DNA from: a virus
Length of the DNA stretch: 29,388 nucleotides
Reading direction: 5' to 3' (one strand)
Virus record (IMG/VR): IMGVR_UViG_3300022698_000381
Span: 1 to 29,388 of that record
The translations under genes and the position numbers were made by a program. Position 1 is the first letter of the stretch, and each line of letters opens with the position of its first letter. Shown here piece after piece: positions 15,284 to 23,561 of the stretch. The notes under the pieces were generated by a model. That model was not told the origin of the DNA and ran no database searches. It worked only from the letters and a program-made list of their open reading frames with translations.

Positions 15284-15512
15284 CTTTTCCTCCTTTTTCG
15301 GCTTTTCTCCAATCATAAAAGCCCTTTACAGCTAAAATAAAATAAACCATAAACAAAAAAGCTTGTGCATGTATACCCTGTATAAAATCGATTATCATCC
15401 AACAAGCATTTGTAAACATCCAAATCACAAAACAATATTTAACTTTCTTTATGTTAAGCCAAACACCCAAGATCGAAAAAAAAGATATAACCCAATAAAA
15501 AACATCACTCAT
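15270..15512 (-). CDS. Small PnuC-like membrane protein (80 aa)
   Basis: Three hydrophobic helices (about residues 4-20, 26-44 and 50-66) contain KKVKYCFVIWMFTNACWMII and FMVYFILAVKGFYDWRK. These resemble a minimal piece of PnuC, the nicotinamide riboside transporter, as seen in many phages with NAD-linked genes. The length is a fraction of full PnuC, so transport alone is uncertain. The start ATG overlaps the helicase stop (ATGA), and its C-terminal end overlaps the clamp gene by 14 nt. No other NAD-salvage gene is present in the window. Confidence 0.6.
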   Translation of the reverse strand: MSDVFYWVISFFSILGVWLNIKKVKYCFVIWMFTNACWMIIDFIQGIHAQAFLFMVYFILAVKGFYDWRKAEKGGKDGNK

Positions 15513-16930
15513 TTTTTACCTCTCTTTTTTTTATTTTTATATATATCATCAACATAACGACTATCCACACAGGGATTCCCTATATCCAAGCACTGCAAAA
15601 CACAAGCTTGTTTTAGATTTCTTCCCTCCTCTCTTTCTGCCAATTGCGCAATTCTGATTATATTGTTTTCACGGTCTTCTTGATTCTGATTTATGGCTAT
15701 CATTTTTGAAACATGTGCCAATTTCCTTATATCTTCCGCCACCATTTCCTCTGTAATGTCATTAGAAAAAGCGCTCTTTGCTGATTGTGAAGCTGTAACA
15801 TAACAACAACATCTCTTTTGTGCCGCTCCCCTCAAAGTTTTCCATATGTGATCTAACTGATGCCGGTATTGCATCGATTCATATTTACCACCAGTACGCA
15901 AATTATCGGCGTAATCTATAACAACAATCTCAGGATGATAATTTTCATAATACCCTAAATTATCAATACTGTTTTCTAAATCACCCACAGTTGCGGAAGA
16001 GGCAGGAAAAGTCAATATCCTTATATTCCCAGATTTAAAAAACATTCTTATATTTTTTTGATCTGCAGGAACATCTGTAACATCTACTCCTTCAATCTTT
16101 TTCTTTTTCTTCCTTATCTCAAATTTATCATCATCATACTCACTCTCAATAAAATATGGAATTTCAATTTCTTTTCCCTTTTTTGGTCTGGCCTTTAAAC
16201 ACTGCCAAAACCTACGCACAACTTGATTTTGATTCATCTCAAGAGAAATAAAAAGAGTATGCAACCCCGACATAGCCCCCATAACAGCAGTATACATAAG
16301 CCACCAAGATTTTCCGCGCTTCATAGGCGCTAGAAAACTCACCAAGTCACCCCTAAGAAAAGGACCACAAACCTCTCCTAGAATCCCAGGGAACTCTAAT
16401 ACAACATCCATTTTGTCAGTAAAAGCTTCAACAATTGCCACACTGTCCCTTAATAAGTTAACACAAGTAGAATTCTCTAAAACAATTTTACTATAATCTG
16501 CAACAGCATTTTCACCATACAGGGGATCATTTTTTACAACAGATTTTTCTATCTTTTCTTTAAGTATAAAAAGGGATCTAATCCTGAAATATATAAGAGA
16601 TTCAGATATAACCGCCTGTACATTTCCCACATCAGACAATCTCTCCCATTCATCAGATAGAGACTTAATAAACGTAGAAAGCATTTCAAGATCATCTTCA
16701 TCCCGCACATTCTTATATTTTACATCATAAATCCCCTGCATGTTTTTTCCAGGAGCTGTCTTATATTCATCAAAAAATTCAGTAATCCATGCAAACAATA
16801 ATCTGGAAAAACTATTTTTAAAAAGCTCTTTTCGTATAACACCCCTAACATGTGATAGAAACTCAGTAGATACTATCATATATATGAGTATTCTGCGTTC
16901 CTGTGATAAATCTATTTTCTCTTTTTTCAC
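15509..16930 (-). CDS. dnaB: DnaB-like replicative helicase
   Basis: 473 aa from a GTG at 16930, chosen because AGGGG sits 5 nt upstream and the codon overlaps nothing; the longer ATG form would run into the SNF2 gene. The C-terminal half is a RecA-fold hexameric helicase: Walker A APMKRGKS (about 201-208, the Ala-first form usual in DnaB), Walker B EIVVIDYADNL (about 334-344), a QSAKSAFSNDI element and an arginine-finger-type region further on. The N-terminal ~180 residues are helical, as in DnaB. It would unwind the fork ahead of the family A polymerase, guided by the nearby DnaG-like primase. Basic stretch RKKKKKIEG is an unusual insertion. Confidence 0.8.
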   Translation of the reverse strand: MKKEKIDLSQERRILIYMIVSTEFLSHVRGVIRKELFKNSFSRLLFAWITEFFDEYKTAPGKNMQGIYDVKYKNVRDEDDLEMLSTFIKSLSDEWERLSDVGNVQAVISESLIYFRIRSLFILKEKIEKSVVKNDPLYGENAVADYSKIVLENSTCVNLLRDSVAIVEAFTDKMDVVLEFPGILGEVCGPFLRGDLVSFLAPMKRGKSWWLMYTAVMGAMSGLHTLFISLEMNQNQVVRRFWQCLKARPKKGKEIEIPYFIESEYDDDKFEIRKKKKKIEGVDVTDVPADQKNIRMFFKSGNIRILTFPASSATVGDLENSIDNLGYYENYHPEIVVIDYADNLRTGGKYESMQYRHQLDHIWKTLRGAAQKRCCCYVTASQSAKSAFSNDITEEMVAEDIRKLAHVSKMIAINQNQEDRENNIIRIAQLAEREEGRNLKQACVLQCLDIGNPCVDSRYVDDIYKNKKKRGKK

Positions 16931-16931
16931 T

Positions 16932-18569
16932 TCATCCCCTATAAGAAGAAACAAGATCGTTTAAAACTGATGGATCAAAATACTTTTTATTCTCTTCACC
17001 ATCCAAAATTTTATTTACCATCTCAGATTTATGTTGCAATAAATATATAATTTTTTGTTCGACTGTATCAAGGGCTATTAAATAATATATATTTACGGAA
17101 TCTGCTTGCTGTCCTATTCTGTGCAAACGATCAGCAAGCTGATCATGATCCGCAGGAGTCCATCCAAATTCTATTACAGCCATATTCGAAGCAGCGGTTA
17201 ATGTAATCCCAACACCCATAGCTTTAATCTGACCTACAATCAATTTACAGTCATTTTTGCTCTGAAACCTATCAATAATTTTTTGTCTTTTCCCCATATC
17301 AACAGCTCCATCTATTTTATCACACTTAAAATGATCTACAATATCATCAATAACCTTTCTGTGATATGCTCCAACAACAAGCTTTTCCCCAGACTCCAGG
17401 AAATTTTCAATCCATCGTATTACTGAATCCCTTTTTGCTAAATAAGCCAATTGTTTTAACGTTTCAATAAAATTTTCAGCTTCAGCTTTCTTTATTTTTT
17501 CATGGGATTTTACCCATTCTTTAAAAGAACTATCTTCCTCTCTATACTTTTTCATAAACTTTTCATCAGTAGACAAACATACAAGTATGCTGTTTTTCTC
17601 TGGTAATTCTTTCAAAACTTCAGATTTCTTTCTTCTAATCATCAAAGGATTTATAAGGTTTCTAAGCTTATTCCAGTTTGTAAGACCATTATACACCATT
17701 CCAAATCCATTGTTTTTTGGATCACAAAATTCATTTAAATACGCCCATCTACTAGGAAAGTGGGCAGGATCAACCAGATTAAGAACTGTAAAAAATTCCG
17801 ACGGTCTGTTTTTTATTGGAGTTCCCGACATAAAAATCCTGCAAGACTTAATCGATTTTGTCAGCTTAACAGCCGCTTTAGTCCTTACCGCTTTATTATT
17901 AGATATATACTGACATTCATCAAAAATAATTGCCTTTGCGTCCATTTCTCTTAAAGCAAGATACCACCCATCTATAATATATGAATCTTTTTTTATTTTC
18001 CTTCTATACCCCAAAATTTCATAATTGATTATATAAATTCCAACATTATGAAATTGTTTTGGCTTTCTTCCTTCCAAAATGACTGCTCTTTCTCCTAACC
18101 ATTTATCTATTTCCCTTTGCCAATTTATTTTCAGAAAAGCCGGGCACACAATAATAGCTGGCCTTAACTCTGGATGAAGCTTTAGATAACCAATAGCTTC
18201 TATGGTTTTGCCCATGCCCATTTGGTCCCCTATAATACAACACCCATTATTATCTTCTATAAACTGAACAGCCTCTTTCTGATAATTTCTATACCCCACC
18301 AACTTATCACTATCAATTGGCTTTGATTCTGCCTTATTATTTCCATCAAAAGTAAAATCTGTTTTTCGCATATCGAAACAAAATTCAAAACCATATTCTT
18401 TCAATAATTTGAAATTCATTTCATCAGCTGGACAAGTCCAATATTTCATATCAGGATCAAAAAGTCTTCCAGGGATGCCCCTGACTTCTTCAAGAGAATT
18501 CCTAAAATCATTCCCTGAAAAAGTTATTTTAAACCTCTTCTCTTTCTCTAAAAAATAAACTCTTTTCAC
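16932..18569 (-). CDS. SNF2-family helicase
   Basis: 545 aa, GTG start overlapping the primase stop (GTGA). The first ~70 residues (DMKYWTCPADEMNFKLLKEY) resemble the HARP domain of SMARCAL1-type annealing helicases. Motif I is GDQMGMGKT (114-122), motif II DECQ (217-220), motif III FMSGTPIKN, and motifs V/VI end DRLHRIGQQADSVNIYY. All are typical of SNF2 translocases. SMARCAL1-like proteins anneal or remodel forks; a fork-remodelling or recombination role in this replication operon is likely. The DNA substrate is not known from sequence. Confidence 0.85.
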   Translation of the reverse strand: MKRVYFLEKEKRFKITFSGNDFRNSLEEVRGIPGRLFDPDMKYWTCPADEMNFKLLKEYGFEFCFDMRKTDFTFDGNNKAESKPIDSDKLVGYRNYQKEAVQFIEDNNGCCIIGDQMGMGKTIEAIGYLKLHPELRPAIIVCPAFLKINWQREIDKWLGERAVILEGRKPKQFHNVGIYIINYEILGYRRKIKKDSYIIDGWYLALREMDAKAIIFDECQYISNNKAVRTKAAVKLTKSIKSCRIFMSGTPIKNRPSEFFTVLNLVDPAHFPSRWAYLNEFCDPKNNGFGMVYNGLTNWNKLRNLINPLMIRRKKSEVLKELPEKNSILVCLSTDEKFMKKYREEDSSFKEWVKSHEKIKKAEAENFIETLKQLAYLAKRDSVIRWIENFLESGEKLVVGAYHRKVIDDIVDHFKCDKIDGAVDMGKRQKIIDRFQSKNDCKLIVGQIKAMGVGITLTAASNMAVIEFGWTPADHDQLADRLHRIGQQADSVNIYYLIALDTVEQKIIYLLQHKSEMVNKILDGEENKKYFDPSVLNDLVSSYRG

Positions 18570-19450
18570 AAACCCATTTCCCTTCTAACTTCTTTTGCTT
18601 CAGTTTCTGTTAATTCTCCAGGGTCCTTTCCATTCTCCATATCAAAAACAACAGCCTCTTTTCCCATTCCAGCAATAAATTCTGAATACCTAACTGCAAA
18701 TTTTTTGGATAATGGGTCATTACTGTCTATCAAGAAAAAAATTCTTTTGAATTTTATAAGAAAATACAATTGCCTTTCTGTTAAATTTTTTCCAAAAGAA
18801 GCAACAAAACCCTCGCCCATCCTCCATTTATCAAACACGCCCTCTACAACAGAAATAGTATCGCCGTAACAATCATCAATGCCATATAAAACACTTTTTA
18901 CATCAAACACGCTTTCTTCAATCGAAAGTGATTTATATTTTATATCCGACTTCCCTGATACATCCCTCCCCTGAAAAGTCACAAGTTCCCCTTTATAATA
19001 AACAGGGACAATCAACCGGAATCTCCAATCTCCAGCAATTTCACTTCCCCTTAATTTATATTTATTCTGTAGAAAGGAAGGGTCAAAACCCCTCTTAATC
19101 AAATACTTTTTATCAATTGCAAGCAGCTCATCATTCCCCCTTAATTCAACTTTAACTGCCTTTTTTTTATCTCGCTTTTTGTATAATAAATATTTATCAG
19201 AATATTTTGATTCAATCCTTACAGCCTCTGCTCTACTACAACCCAACAACAAACCTATAATATAATTAACTTTATGCCCACCACATCTCCAACAATAATA
19301 ATGCCCATCCTCCAAAGAAAAACCGCCATGATTAGAATGATCTCCACAAGCCGGGCATTTAATTCCTATCCAACCTGCTTGTACATTTTTTCCCTCTGTA
19401 TCAAAATTTAAATTATAATCATTGAGAAATGAAACAGCATCAAAAATCAT
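18566..19450 (-). CDS. dnaG: DnaG-like primase
   Basis: 294 aa. The N-terminal zinc ribbon has Cys32 and Cys35 (KCPACGDHSNHGG) and Cys53/Cys56 (HYYCWRCGG), as in DnaG. The TOPRIM core follows: ISVVEGVFDKWRM with the catalytic Glu, and FFLIDSNDPLSKK with the Asp motif. The domain between them (WRFRLIVPVYYKGELVTFQG) is the typical RNA-polymerase part. It lacks the long C-terminal helicase-binding domain of bacterial DnaG, so it is a short phage primase. It would make primers for the DnaB/polymerase complex. Start SD is GAGG, 8 nt upstream. Confidence 0.85.
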   Translation of the reverse strand: MIFDAVSFLNDYNLNFDTEGKNVQAGWIGIKCPACGDHSNHGGFSLEDGHYYCWRCGGHKVNYIIGLLLGCSRAEAVRIESKYSDKYLLYKKRDKKKAVKVELRGNDELLAIDKKYLIKRGFDPSFLQNKYKLRGSEIAGDWRFRLIVPVYYKGELVTFQGRDVSGKSDIKYKSLSIEESVFDVKSVLYGIDDCYGDTISVVEGVFDKWRMGEGFVASFGKNLTERQLYFLIKFKRIFFLIDSNDPLSKKFAVRYSEFIAGMGKEAVVFDMENGKDPGELTETEAKEVRREMGL

Positions 19451-20068
19451 TTACAAAACCTCAACACAAGCCTCAAAGAATTCACCTCTTTTTTTACTTG
19501 ATATATTAAAAGTACGGTCGGAAATACTCATCATCTCCTTGTTATGTGTGCTCAATATAAATTGTATTCCAAGCTCTTTAGAAAACCCCTGAATCAACTG
19601 CCCTACCAAAGGCTGTAAATCCATTGATAGAGCAGCAAAAGGCTCATCAAGAAAAATAACATTCCTATTGTTAGACATGGATAATAGAATTTCTCTGAAA
19701 ACAAATGACAAAACATTTTTAAGCCCTCCCCCTGCCTCATCTTTCACACTCTCTAATTCTCCATCTTTTACAAACAAAAAGGAAACTTCTGTTTTATCCC
19801 TATTGACCTGAAAATCAAATTCAAAAGCATATTCCCCAGGAAAACAAAGATCAATCGCTTTTTGTACAACGCTTTCAATCTTATATTTAATTAATTTTTG
19901 TGTATTTAAAGCAACTGTTTGGACGAACTGTTGTGAATTTTCTATCACAAATAACTTTTCATCTTCTCTTTTCTTTTTTTCTTTTCTCTCTTCTATATCT
20001 TTAGATATATATCTAAGCCTTGACAAGGCATCATCAACAATTTTTCTATAACAAAAAGCATCTCTCAT
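19451..20068 (-). CDS. Rad50/SbcC C-terminal ATPase half
   Basis: 205 aa. After a short coiled coil (about residues 15-60) it carries the ABC signature-like DEAGGGLKNVLSF (110-122), Walker B NVIFLDEPFAAL (136-147) and H-loop STHNKEM (His175). These are the C-lobe motifs of Rad50/SbcC. There is no Walker A. The missing N-lobe, with Walker A, is the separate gene 22042-23103. The two chains would have to assemble into one ATP-binding head. The start overlaps the Cys-rich gene as ATGA. The primase follows directly. Confidence 0.8.
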   Translation of the reverse strand: MRDAFCYRKIVDDALSRLRYISKDIEERKEKKKREDEKLFVIENSQQFVQTVALNTQKLIKYKIESVVQKAIDLCFPGEYAFEFDFQVNRDKTEVSFLFVKDGELESVKDEAGGGLKNVLSFVFREILLSMSNNRNVIFLDEPFAALSMDLQPLVGQLIQGFSKELGIQFILSTHNKEMMSISDRTFNISSKKRGEFFEACVEVL

Positions 20069-20493
20069 TTACATTCCTTCTCATCGTAAAACCTCAGTTC
20101 GAACAGCTTTTTGATCATATTCCGTGCGTTCACAAGCCATTCATATTTTGTTGCAGCACATACGGCCAAATCCCACAAAGACCCAATTCCGCAACCCACC
20201 AATGGACACCCTTCGCAGTCATTTTCAATATATTCCTCGCATAACGGACAATGGTTTGAGTCTGGAATAGTCCCTATCTGCTCTTTCATTACAATATATT
20301 GTCTCGCCTCCCGCCAATCCTCATAAATAAATGGGCACTTATGCCCACAATCACAGTCCTCCATCCACAAAAACATCTCGACCCAATGGACAAGCGAATC
20401 ACATACTGCTTTGTTGTACTTGGCAACATCATCGCCGGTTGTATCAAAATCAAAATATACTGCTGCTTCCTCAAAATCTAATTTTTCTGACAT
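20065..20493 (-). CDS. Cys-rich hypothetical protein, metal-binding candidate
   Basis: 142 aa. Two Cys clusters are present: CDCGHKC (about residues 47-53), and the HCPLC ... CEGCPLVGCG region (about 81-101). Cys/His spacing suggests two zinc or Fe-S sites. Between and after them are amphipathic helices (ATKYEWLVNARNMIKKLFEL). Similar Cys-rich proteins with CxxCPL motifs occur in phages with no assigned role. It sits between the two Rad50 halves, so a repair link is possible but unproven. Confidence 0.55.
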   Translation of the reverse strand: MSEKLDFEEAAVYFDFDTTGDDVAKYNKAVCDSLVHWVEMFLWMEDCDCGHKCPFIYEDWREARQYIVMKEQIGTIPDSNHCPLCEEYIENDCEGCPLVGCGIGSLWDLAVCAATKYEWLVNARNMIKKLFELRFYDEKECK

Positions 20494-20505
20494 TATACTC
20501 CCCTT

Positions 20506-20739
20506 TCATTCCAAAGAATCCCAATCATAATCATCGTGAAGCTTTTTCAGAAGCTTCTCTTCTCTCCTCTTCAGCTTTTCCAACTCTGCAGAAAGTCTCT
20601 CTTTTTCTAATTGTGCTTCTTCTTTTGATTCAATGCCCTTCTCTCCCCATTTTCTGAGGATGTTTTCTATATCTCTCTCCCATTTAATTTTCTGTGTATT
20701 CATCTTTTCCAATTTTTTCTTAATTTCATTTATTTTCAT
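20506..20739 (-). CDS. Small coiled-coil protein (77 aa)
   Basis: ATG 20739 is used, with AAGGAG 8 nt upstream; a TTG at 20745 would leave the SD too close. The product is almost all charged helix (KLKRREEKLLKKLHDDYDWD at the end). It lies within the split Rad50 locus, so it might supply or brace coiled-coil arms, but no family is recognised. Confidence 0.55.
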   Translation of the reverse strand: MKINEIKKKLEKMNTQKIKWERDIENILRKWGEKGIESKEEAQLEKERLSAELEKLKRREEKLLKKLHDDYDWDSLE

Positions 20740-21073
20740 TTTCAAATCTCCTTAAAAAGGCGCAAATGACAGGGATCATAACACAAATGATTCCCACTTT
20801 TACAAAAGGGCCAGCCTCTCTTTTCAATCTATCAATCATCAAAAGATAGGCGGCAAATGCCCTACCCTCATCTGTTCCTTGTATTGCCTTCTGAATTTCT
20901 TCAATTCTTTCCTTTATAACCTTAGTAACTTTATCCTCTTTTTTATCAAATAAATGAGATAATTTTCTTTCTATGGCATAAAAATCTTCTCTGTATTTGT
21001 AAATAGTACCATCAGCACCATCTTTTCTTATCTTATTTACAAGATCAAAAACATCATTTAGATATCCTGACAT
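20726..21073 (-). CDS. Hypothetical protein with C-terminal membrane helix
   Basis: 115 aa from ATG 21073 (MSGYLNDVFDL), which overlaps the SbcD stop by one base (TGATG) and has AAGGAGGG upstream. The first ~85 residues are helical and charged. A transmembrane helix (VKVGIICVMIPVICAF, about residues 92-107) is followed by a short basic end. Its position right after SbcD could link the nuclease complex to the membrane, but this is inference. Confidence 0.55.
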   Translation of the reverse strand: MSGYLNDVFDLVNKIRKDGADGTIYKYREDFYAIERKLSHLFDKKEDKVTKVIKERIEEIQKAIQGTDEGRAFAAYLLMIDRLKREAGPFVKVGIICVMIPVICAFLRRFENENK

Positions 21074-21975
21074 CAAACCCTCCTTATATCTTCAACCATT
21101 TTCTGAATGAACTCCAAACTAGAAGCATCAAGATCACCCCTTTTAAGTGCAATAGAAAGATTATCAAAAAAAGACAAGGAGAATTCTTTTACTGACACAC
21201 CCTTTAAAGTGTCAATTAAACCAGAAACATCCACTGTCTTCTTATTTCCAACAACATTATCAATTTCAAGTGCACATAAATCTTTTTCATTAAAAACCTT
21301 GGATAAAGGTGATTTCTCTAAAGAATCATCATAAATTAAAACATGTGGATGGTAATCTTTTAAAGCAATGCTCTGCCTATTCAAACATCCAGGAACGGCA
21401 ACAGTCTGCCCTAAATACCTCTCTATAAATCCTTCATGATTATCTCCTGCAAAAATAATTTTAGCCTCTGGATTGTCTTCCATAAGAGTAAACGCTTTAA
21501 CCATATTGCCAAAATTACACCCTTTTTGAGAGGGAACAGCGAGAACATGTGTAAAATATAAACCAGAATCAGTACCATGAAATTCTTTACTACCAAAAAA
21601 TGCTGTCATGCCTTTATACTCCATAGGATGTATATACATATTTCCATATTTAGCGATAGAATAAAGGGTACCATAACTACATTTAAAAATACTATCAAGA
21701 TCATGATTTTTTAAATCATGCTGACCTGGAAGAATATAAAAAGGAATACCAAAAGTAAGTATCACCTCAAGAAGGAAATTTATAATATTTGAAGAAACTA
21801 CAGGATAGTGAAAAATATCCCCACAAACACAAATCGAATCCACTTCATTTTTTACAGCGGCACCAAACACAAAAAGAATACACTCTTTTTGAAAATCCAA
21901 CCAATCCTCATTCCGAGGCCTGCACCTCGGCTTATCATCTCGTAAATGCCAATCAGCAGTAATAAGTAATTTCAC
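21073..21975 (-). CDS. sbcD: SbcD/Mre11-like nuclease
   Basis: 300 aa from a GTG at 21975, with AGGAGG 5 nt upstream. The calcineurin-like phosphoesterase motifs are in order: TADWHLR (Asp8, His10), CGDIFH, LPGQHD (His86, Asp87), FTHVLA and AGDNHEGF. These are the two-metal-ion nuclease residues of Mre11/SbcD/T4 gp47. It would process DNA ends with the split SbcC products encoded on either side. It lacks the long C-terminal capping region of bacterial SbcD. Strong family call. Confidence 0.85.
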   Translation of the reverse strand: MKLLITADWHLRDDKPRCRPRNEDWLDFQKECILFVFGAAVKNEVDSICVCGDIFHYPVVSSNIINFLLEVILTFGIPFYILPGQHDLKNHDLDSIFKCSYGTLYSIAKYGNMYIHPMEYKGMTAFFGSKEFHGTDSGLYFTHVLAVPSQKGCNFGNMVKAFTLMEDNPEAKIIFAGDNHEGFIERYLGQTVAVPGCLNRQSIALKDYHPHVLIYDDSLEKSPLSKVFNEKDLCALEIDNVVGNKKTVDVSGLIDTLKGVSVKEFSLSFFDNLSIALKRGDLDASSLEFIQKMVEDIRRV

Positions 21976-22001
21976 AATCACCTCCTAATTGAATATTCTG
22001 T

Positions 22002-22040
22002 CTATTTACTCAAAACTGATTTAATAGCCTTACTGTTCAT
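22002..22040 (-). CDS. Twelve-codon mini-gene
   Basis: ATG 22038-22040 follows AAAAGGAG at 6 nt and reads MNSKAIKSVLSK before a stop. It fills the gap between the Rad50 N-half stop (22042) and the SbcD SD. It may be a translated leader or a coupling peptide. It is too short for any homology call. Confidence 0.3.
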   Translation of the reverse strand: MNSKAIKSVLSK

Positions 22041-22041
22041 A

Positions 22042-23103
22042 TTAATCTCCTTTTAAAATACTGCCACACTCTGGACAAACCCTTGGCAGTTGTTTGACGG
22101 TCTGCTCTATTTCAATAAATAAATCAGACAGTTTATTTTCAATCTCAACAAACAAACAAATATCAGCAGATATGCCATCAATATCTGAATAAAAATTATT
22201 TAGTCCATTCTCAATAATCTCTATTTCAGAAATTAACAAATTAGCACCATGGAAACAATCAAACTTTTCAAGATATGATTCCTTATATATAAATTCCTTG
22301 ACTTCCTCAAGTAAATTACTAAAGCACGCCTCTTTTTCCTTTTTATAATCCTGAATAGAAACAATTTCTTCAATAATTTCTTCAGCCCCAACAAACTGCT
22401 CCAAAATTTTTATACGTGCACACACATCAGAAAAAGAAGCAATCTCTTTTTCCAAAGTTGACAAATTATTTTCTTTTATTTCTCTATCTTTTTGCACAGC
22501 CTCTAATTTTTCAAGCAAACATGAAGCTTCCTCAATCCACAAAATGCTTTCTCTTTCTTCCTCCAACTGCGCTATTTCTTCCTTCTCATGCTTTATTTTA
22601 TTTATAACAACTTTTTTTTCTTTTTTTATGTAAGAAAAACAATCATCAATCACATCAAGCTGCAACGCCTTATTAAAGACTTTTGCAGCCTCCCCTGGGG
22701 ATAGAGTAATTATAAAACCATTTTCGTCCTGTTCTTGCAGATTAAGATCATCCATATTCAATATGCTTGTTATTTCAGAAGGCACATCATTTTTAAACGC
22801 AGAAAGCTCTTTACCATCCACCCTATACAGATTAGAATCACTGTTTCTTTCTCTTTCCAAAGTATGCCCATCAACAGAAATTGAAACATTTGTAGAGGAT
22901 AAAGGTTCTCCCTTTTTACCCCTATTCCAATAAGAAACAACAGATTTCCCAAGCGGCCTATTTTTCAAAACCCACCTCAACGCACGAAAAACAGTTGATT
23001 TTCCTCTGTTAGATGATCCAACAAGAATATTTACACCAGGAACAAACTCAAAAGTAAAAACACCATAGTTCCTAAAATTTTTTAAAGAAATACTGTTTAT
23101 CAT
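22042..23103 (-). CDS. Rad50/SbcC N-terminal half ending at zinc hook
   Basis: 353 aa. Walker A is GSSNRGKST (29-37) in the usual N-lobe context (LKNFRNYGVFTFEF then PGVNILVG). From about residue 160 the chain is coiled coil, and it ends VCPECGSIL (Cys343, Cys346), the CxxC zinc hook, just 7 residues before the stop. A full SbcC would then return along a second coil to the C-lobe; here the chain stops at the hook. The C-lobe is a separate gene (19451-20068) with SbcD between. The start overlaps the upstream stop by 4 nt. Confidence 0.8.
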   Translation of the reverse strand: MINSISLKNFRNYGVFTFEFVPGVNILVGSSNRGKSTVFRALRWVLKNRPLGKSVVSYWNRGKKGEPLSSTNVSISVDGHTLERERNSDSNLYRVDGKELSAFKNDVPSEITSILNMDDLNLQEQDENGFIITLSPGEAAKVFNKALQLDVIDDCFSYIKKEKKVVINKIKHEKEEIAQLEEERESILWIEEASCLLEKLEAVQKDREIKENNLSTLEKEIASFSDVCARIKILEQFVGAEEIIEEIVSIQDYKKEKEACFSNLLEEVKEFIYKESYLEKFDCFHGANLLISEIEIIENGLNNFYSDIDGISADICLFVEIENKLSDLFIEIEQTVKQLPRVCPECGSILKGD

Positions 23104-23561
23104 AATGATTCTGTTCCTTTTGTAAAATCAGGCAAAACATCCTTTTCAATACAATGAAATAAATGCAAACAATATTCATGAAAATTTACATGCTCCTTTT
23201 TAGATGGAAAAACCATAATTGCTTTCTTATCTTCACCTATAAACAATTTTTTAACCAAAGTAATATCAAAATAAGATGGCATTCTACTTTTTCTTGAAAA
23301 AGAAACATGAACCCAATATAAACCATCATTTTCTTTACTAATAGAAACAATCACAAGCAAGCCTTTCTTTTTATTCCTATACATAAAACCATCACATTTA
23401 TAATCTACAATTTCCCACCCATCCGACCTATCAGCTGTTATATTCTCTTTCAAATACATTAAAATTTCTTCACTTCCCATATTATCTTCATTTTTATTTA
23501 ATACATCAAATGCCTTTTTTACATTTTTTAATGTGGGTGTAGGATTATTTAATTTAAACAT
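23100..23561 (-). CDS. Phage conserved protein, DUF7694-like
   Basis: 153 aa. The C-terminal half (about residues 78-145) includes YWVHVSFSRKSRMPSYFDI, KKLFIGEDKKAIMVFP and VNFHEYCLHLFHCIE. This order matches a small phage family I recall as DUF7694, whose function is unknown. The first ~50 residues are a basic helical lead-in. Overlaps tie it to both neighbours: 8 nt upstream and 4 nt downstream. Its position next to SbcC suggests a role in DNA processing or replication, but this is not shown by any catalytic motif. Confidence 0.65.
   Translation of the reverse strand: MFKLNNPTPTLKNVKKAFDVLNKNEDNMGSEEILMYLKENITADRSDGWEIVDYKCDGFMYRNKKKGLLVIVSISKENDGLYWVHVSFSRKSRMPSYFDITLVKKLFIGEDKKAIMVFPSKKEHVNFHEYCLHLFHCIEKDVLPDFTKGTESL

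Noticed and set aside
15509-16930. Defective Walker A in the DnaB-like helicase (APMKRGKS)
   Set aside because: DnaB proteins normally begin this motif with Ala (AxPxxGKS/T), so this is the standard form.
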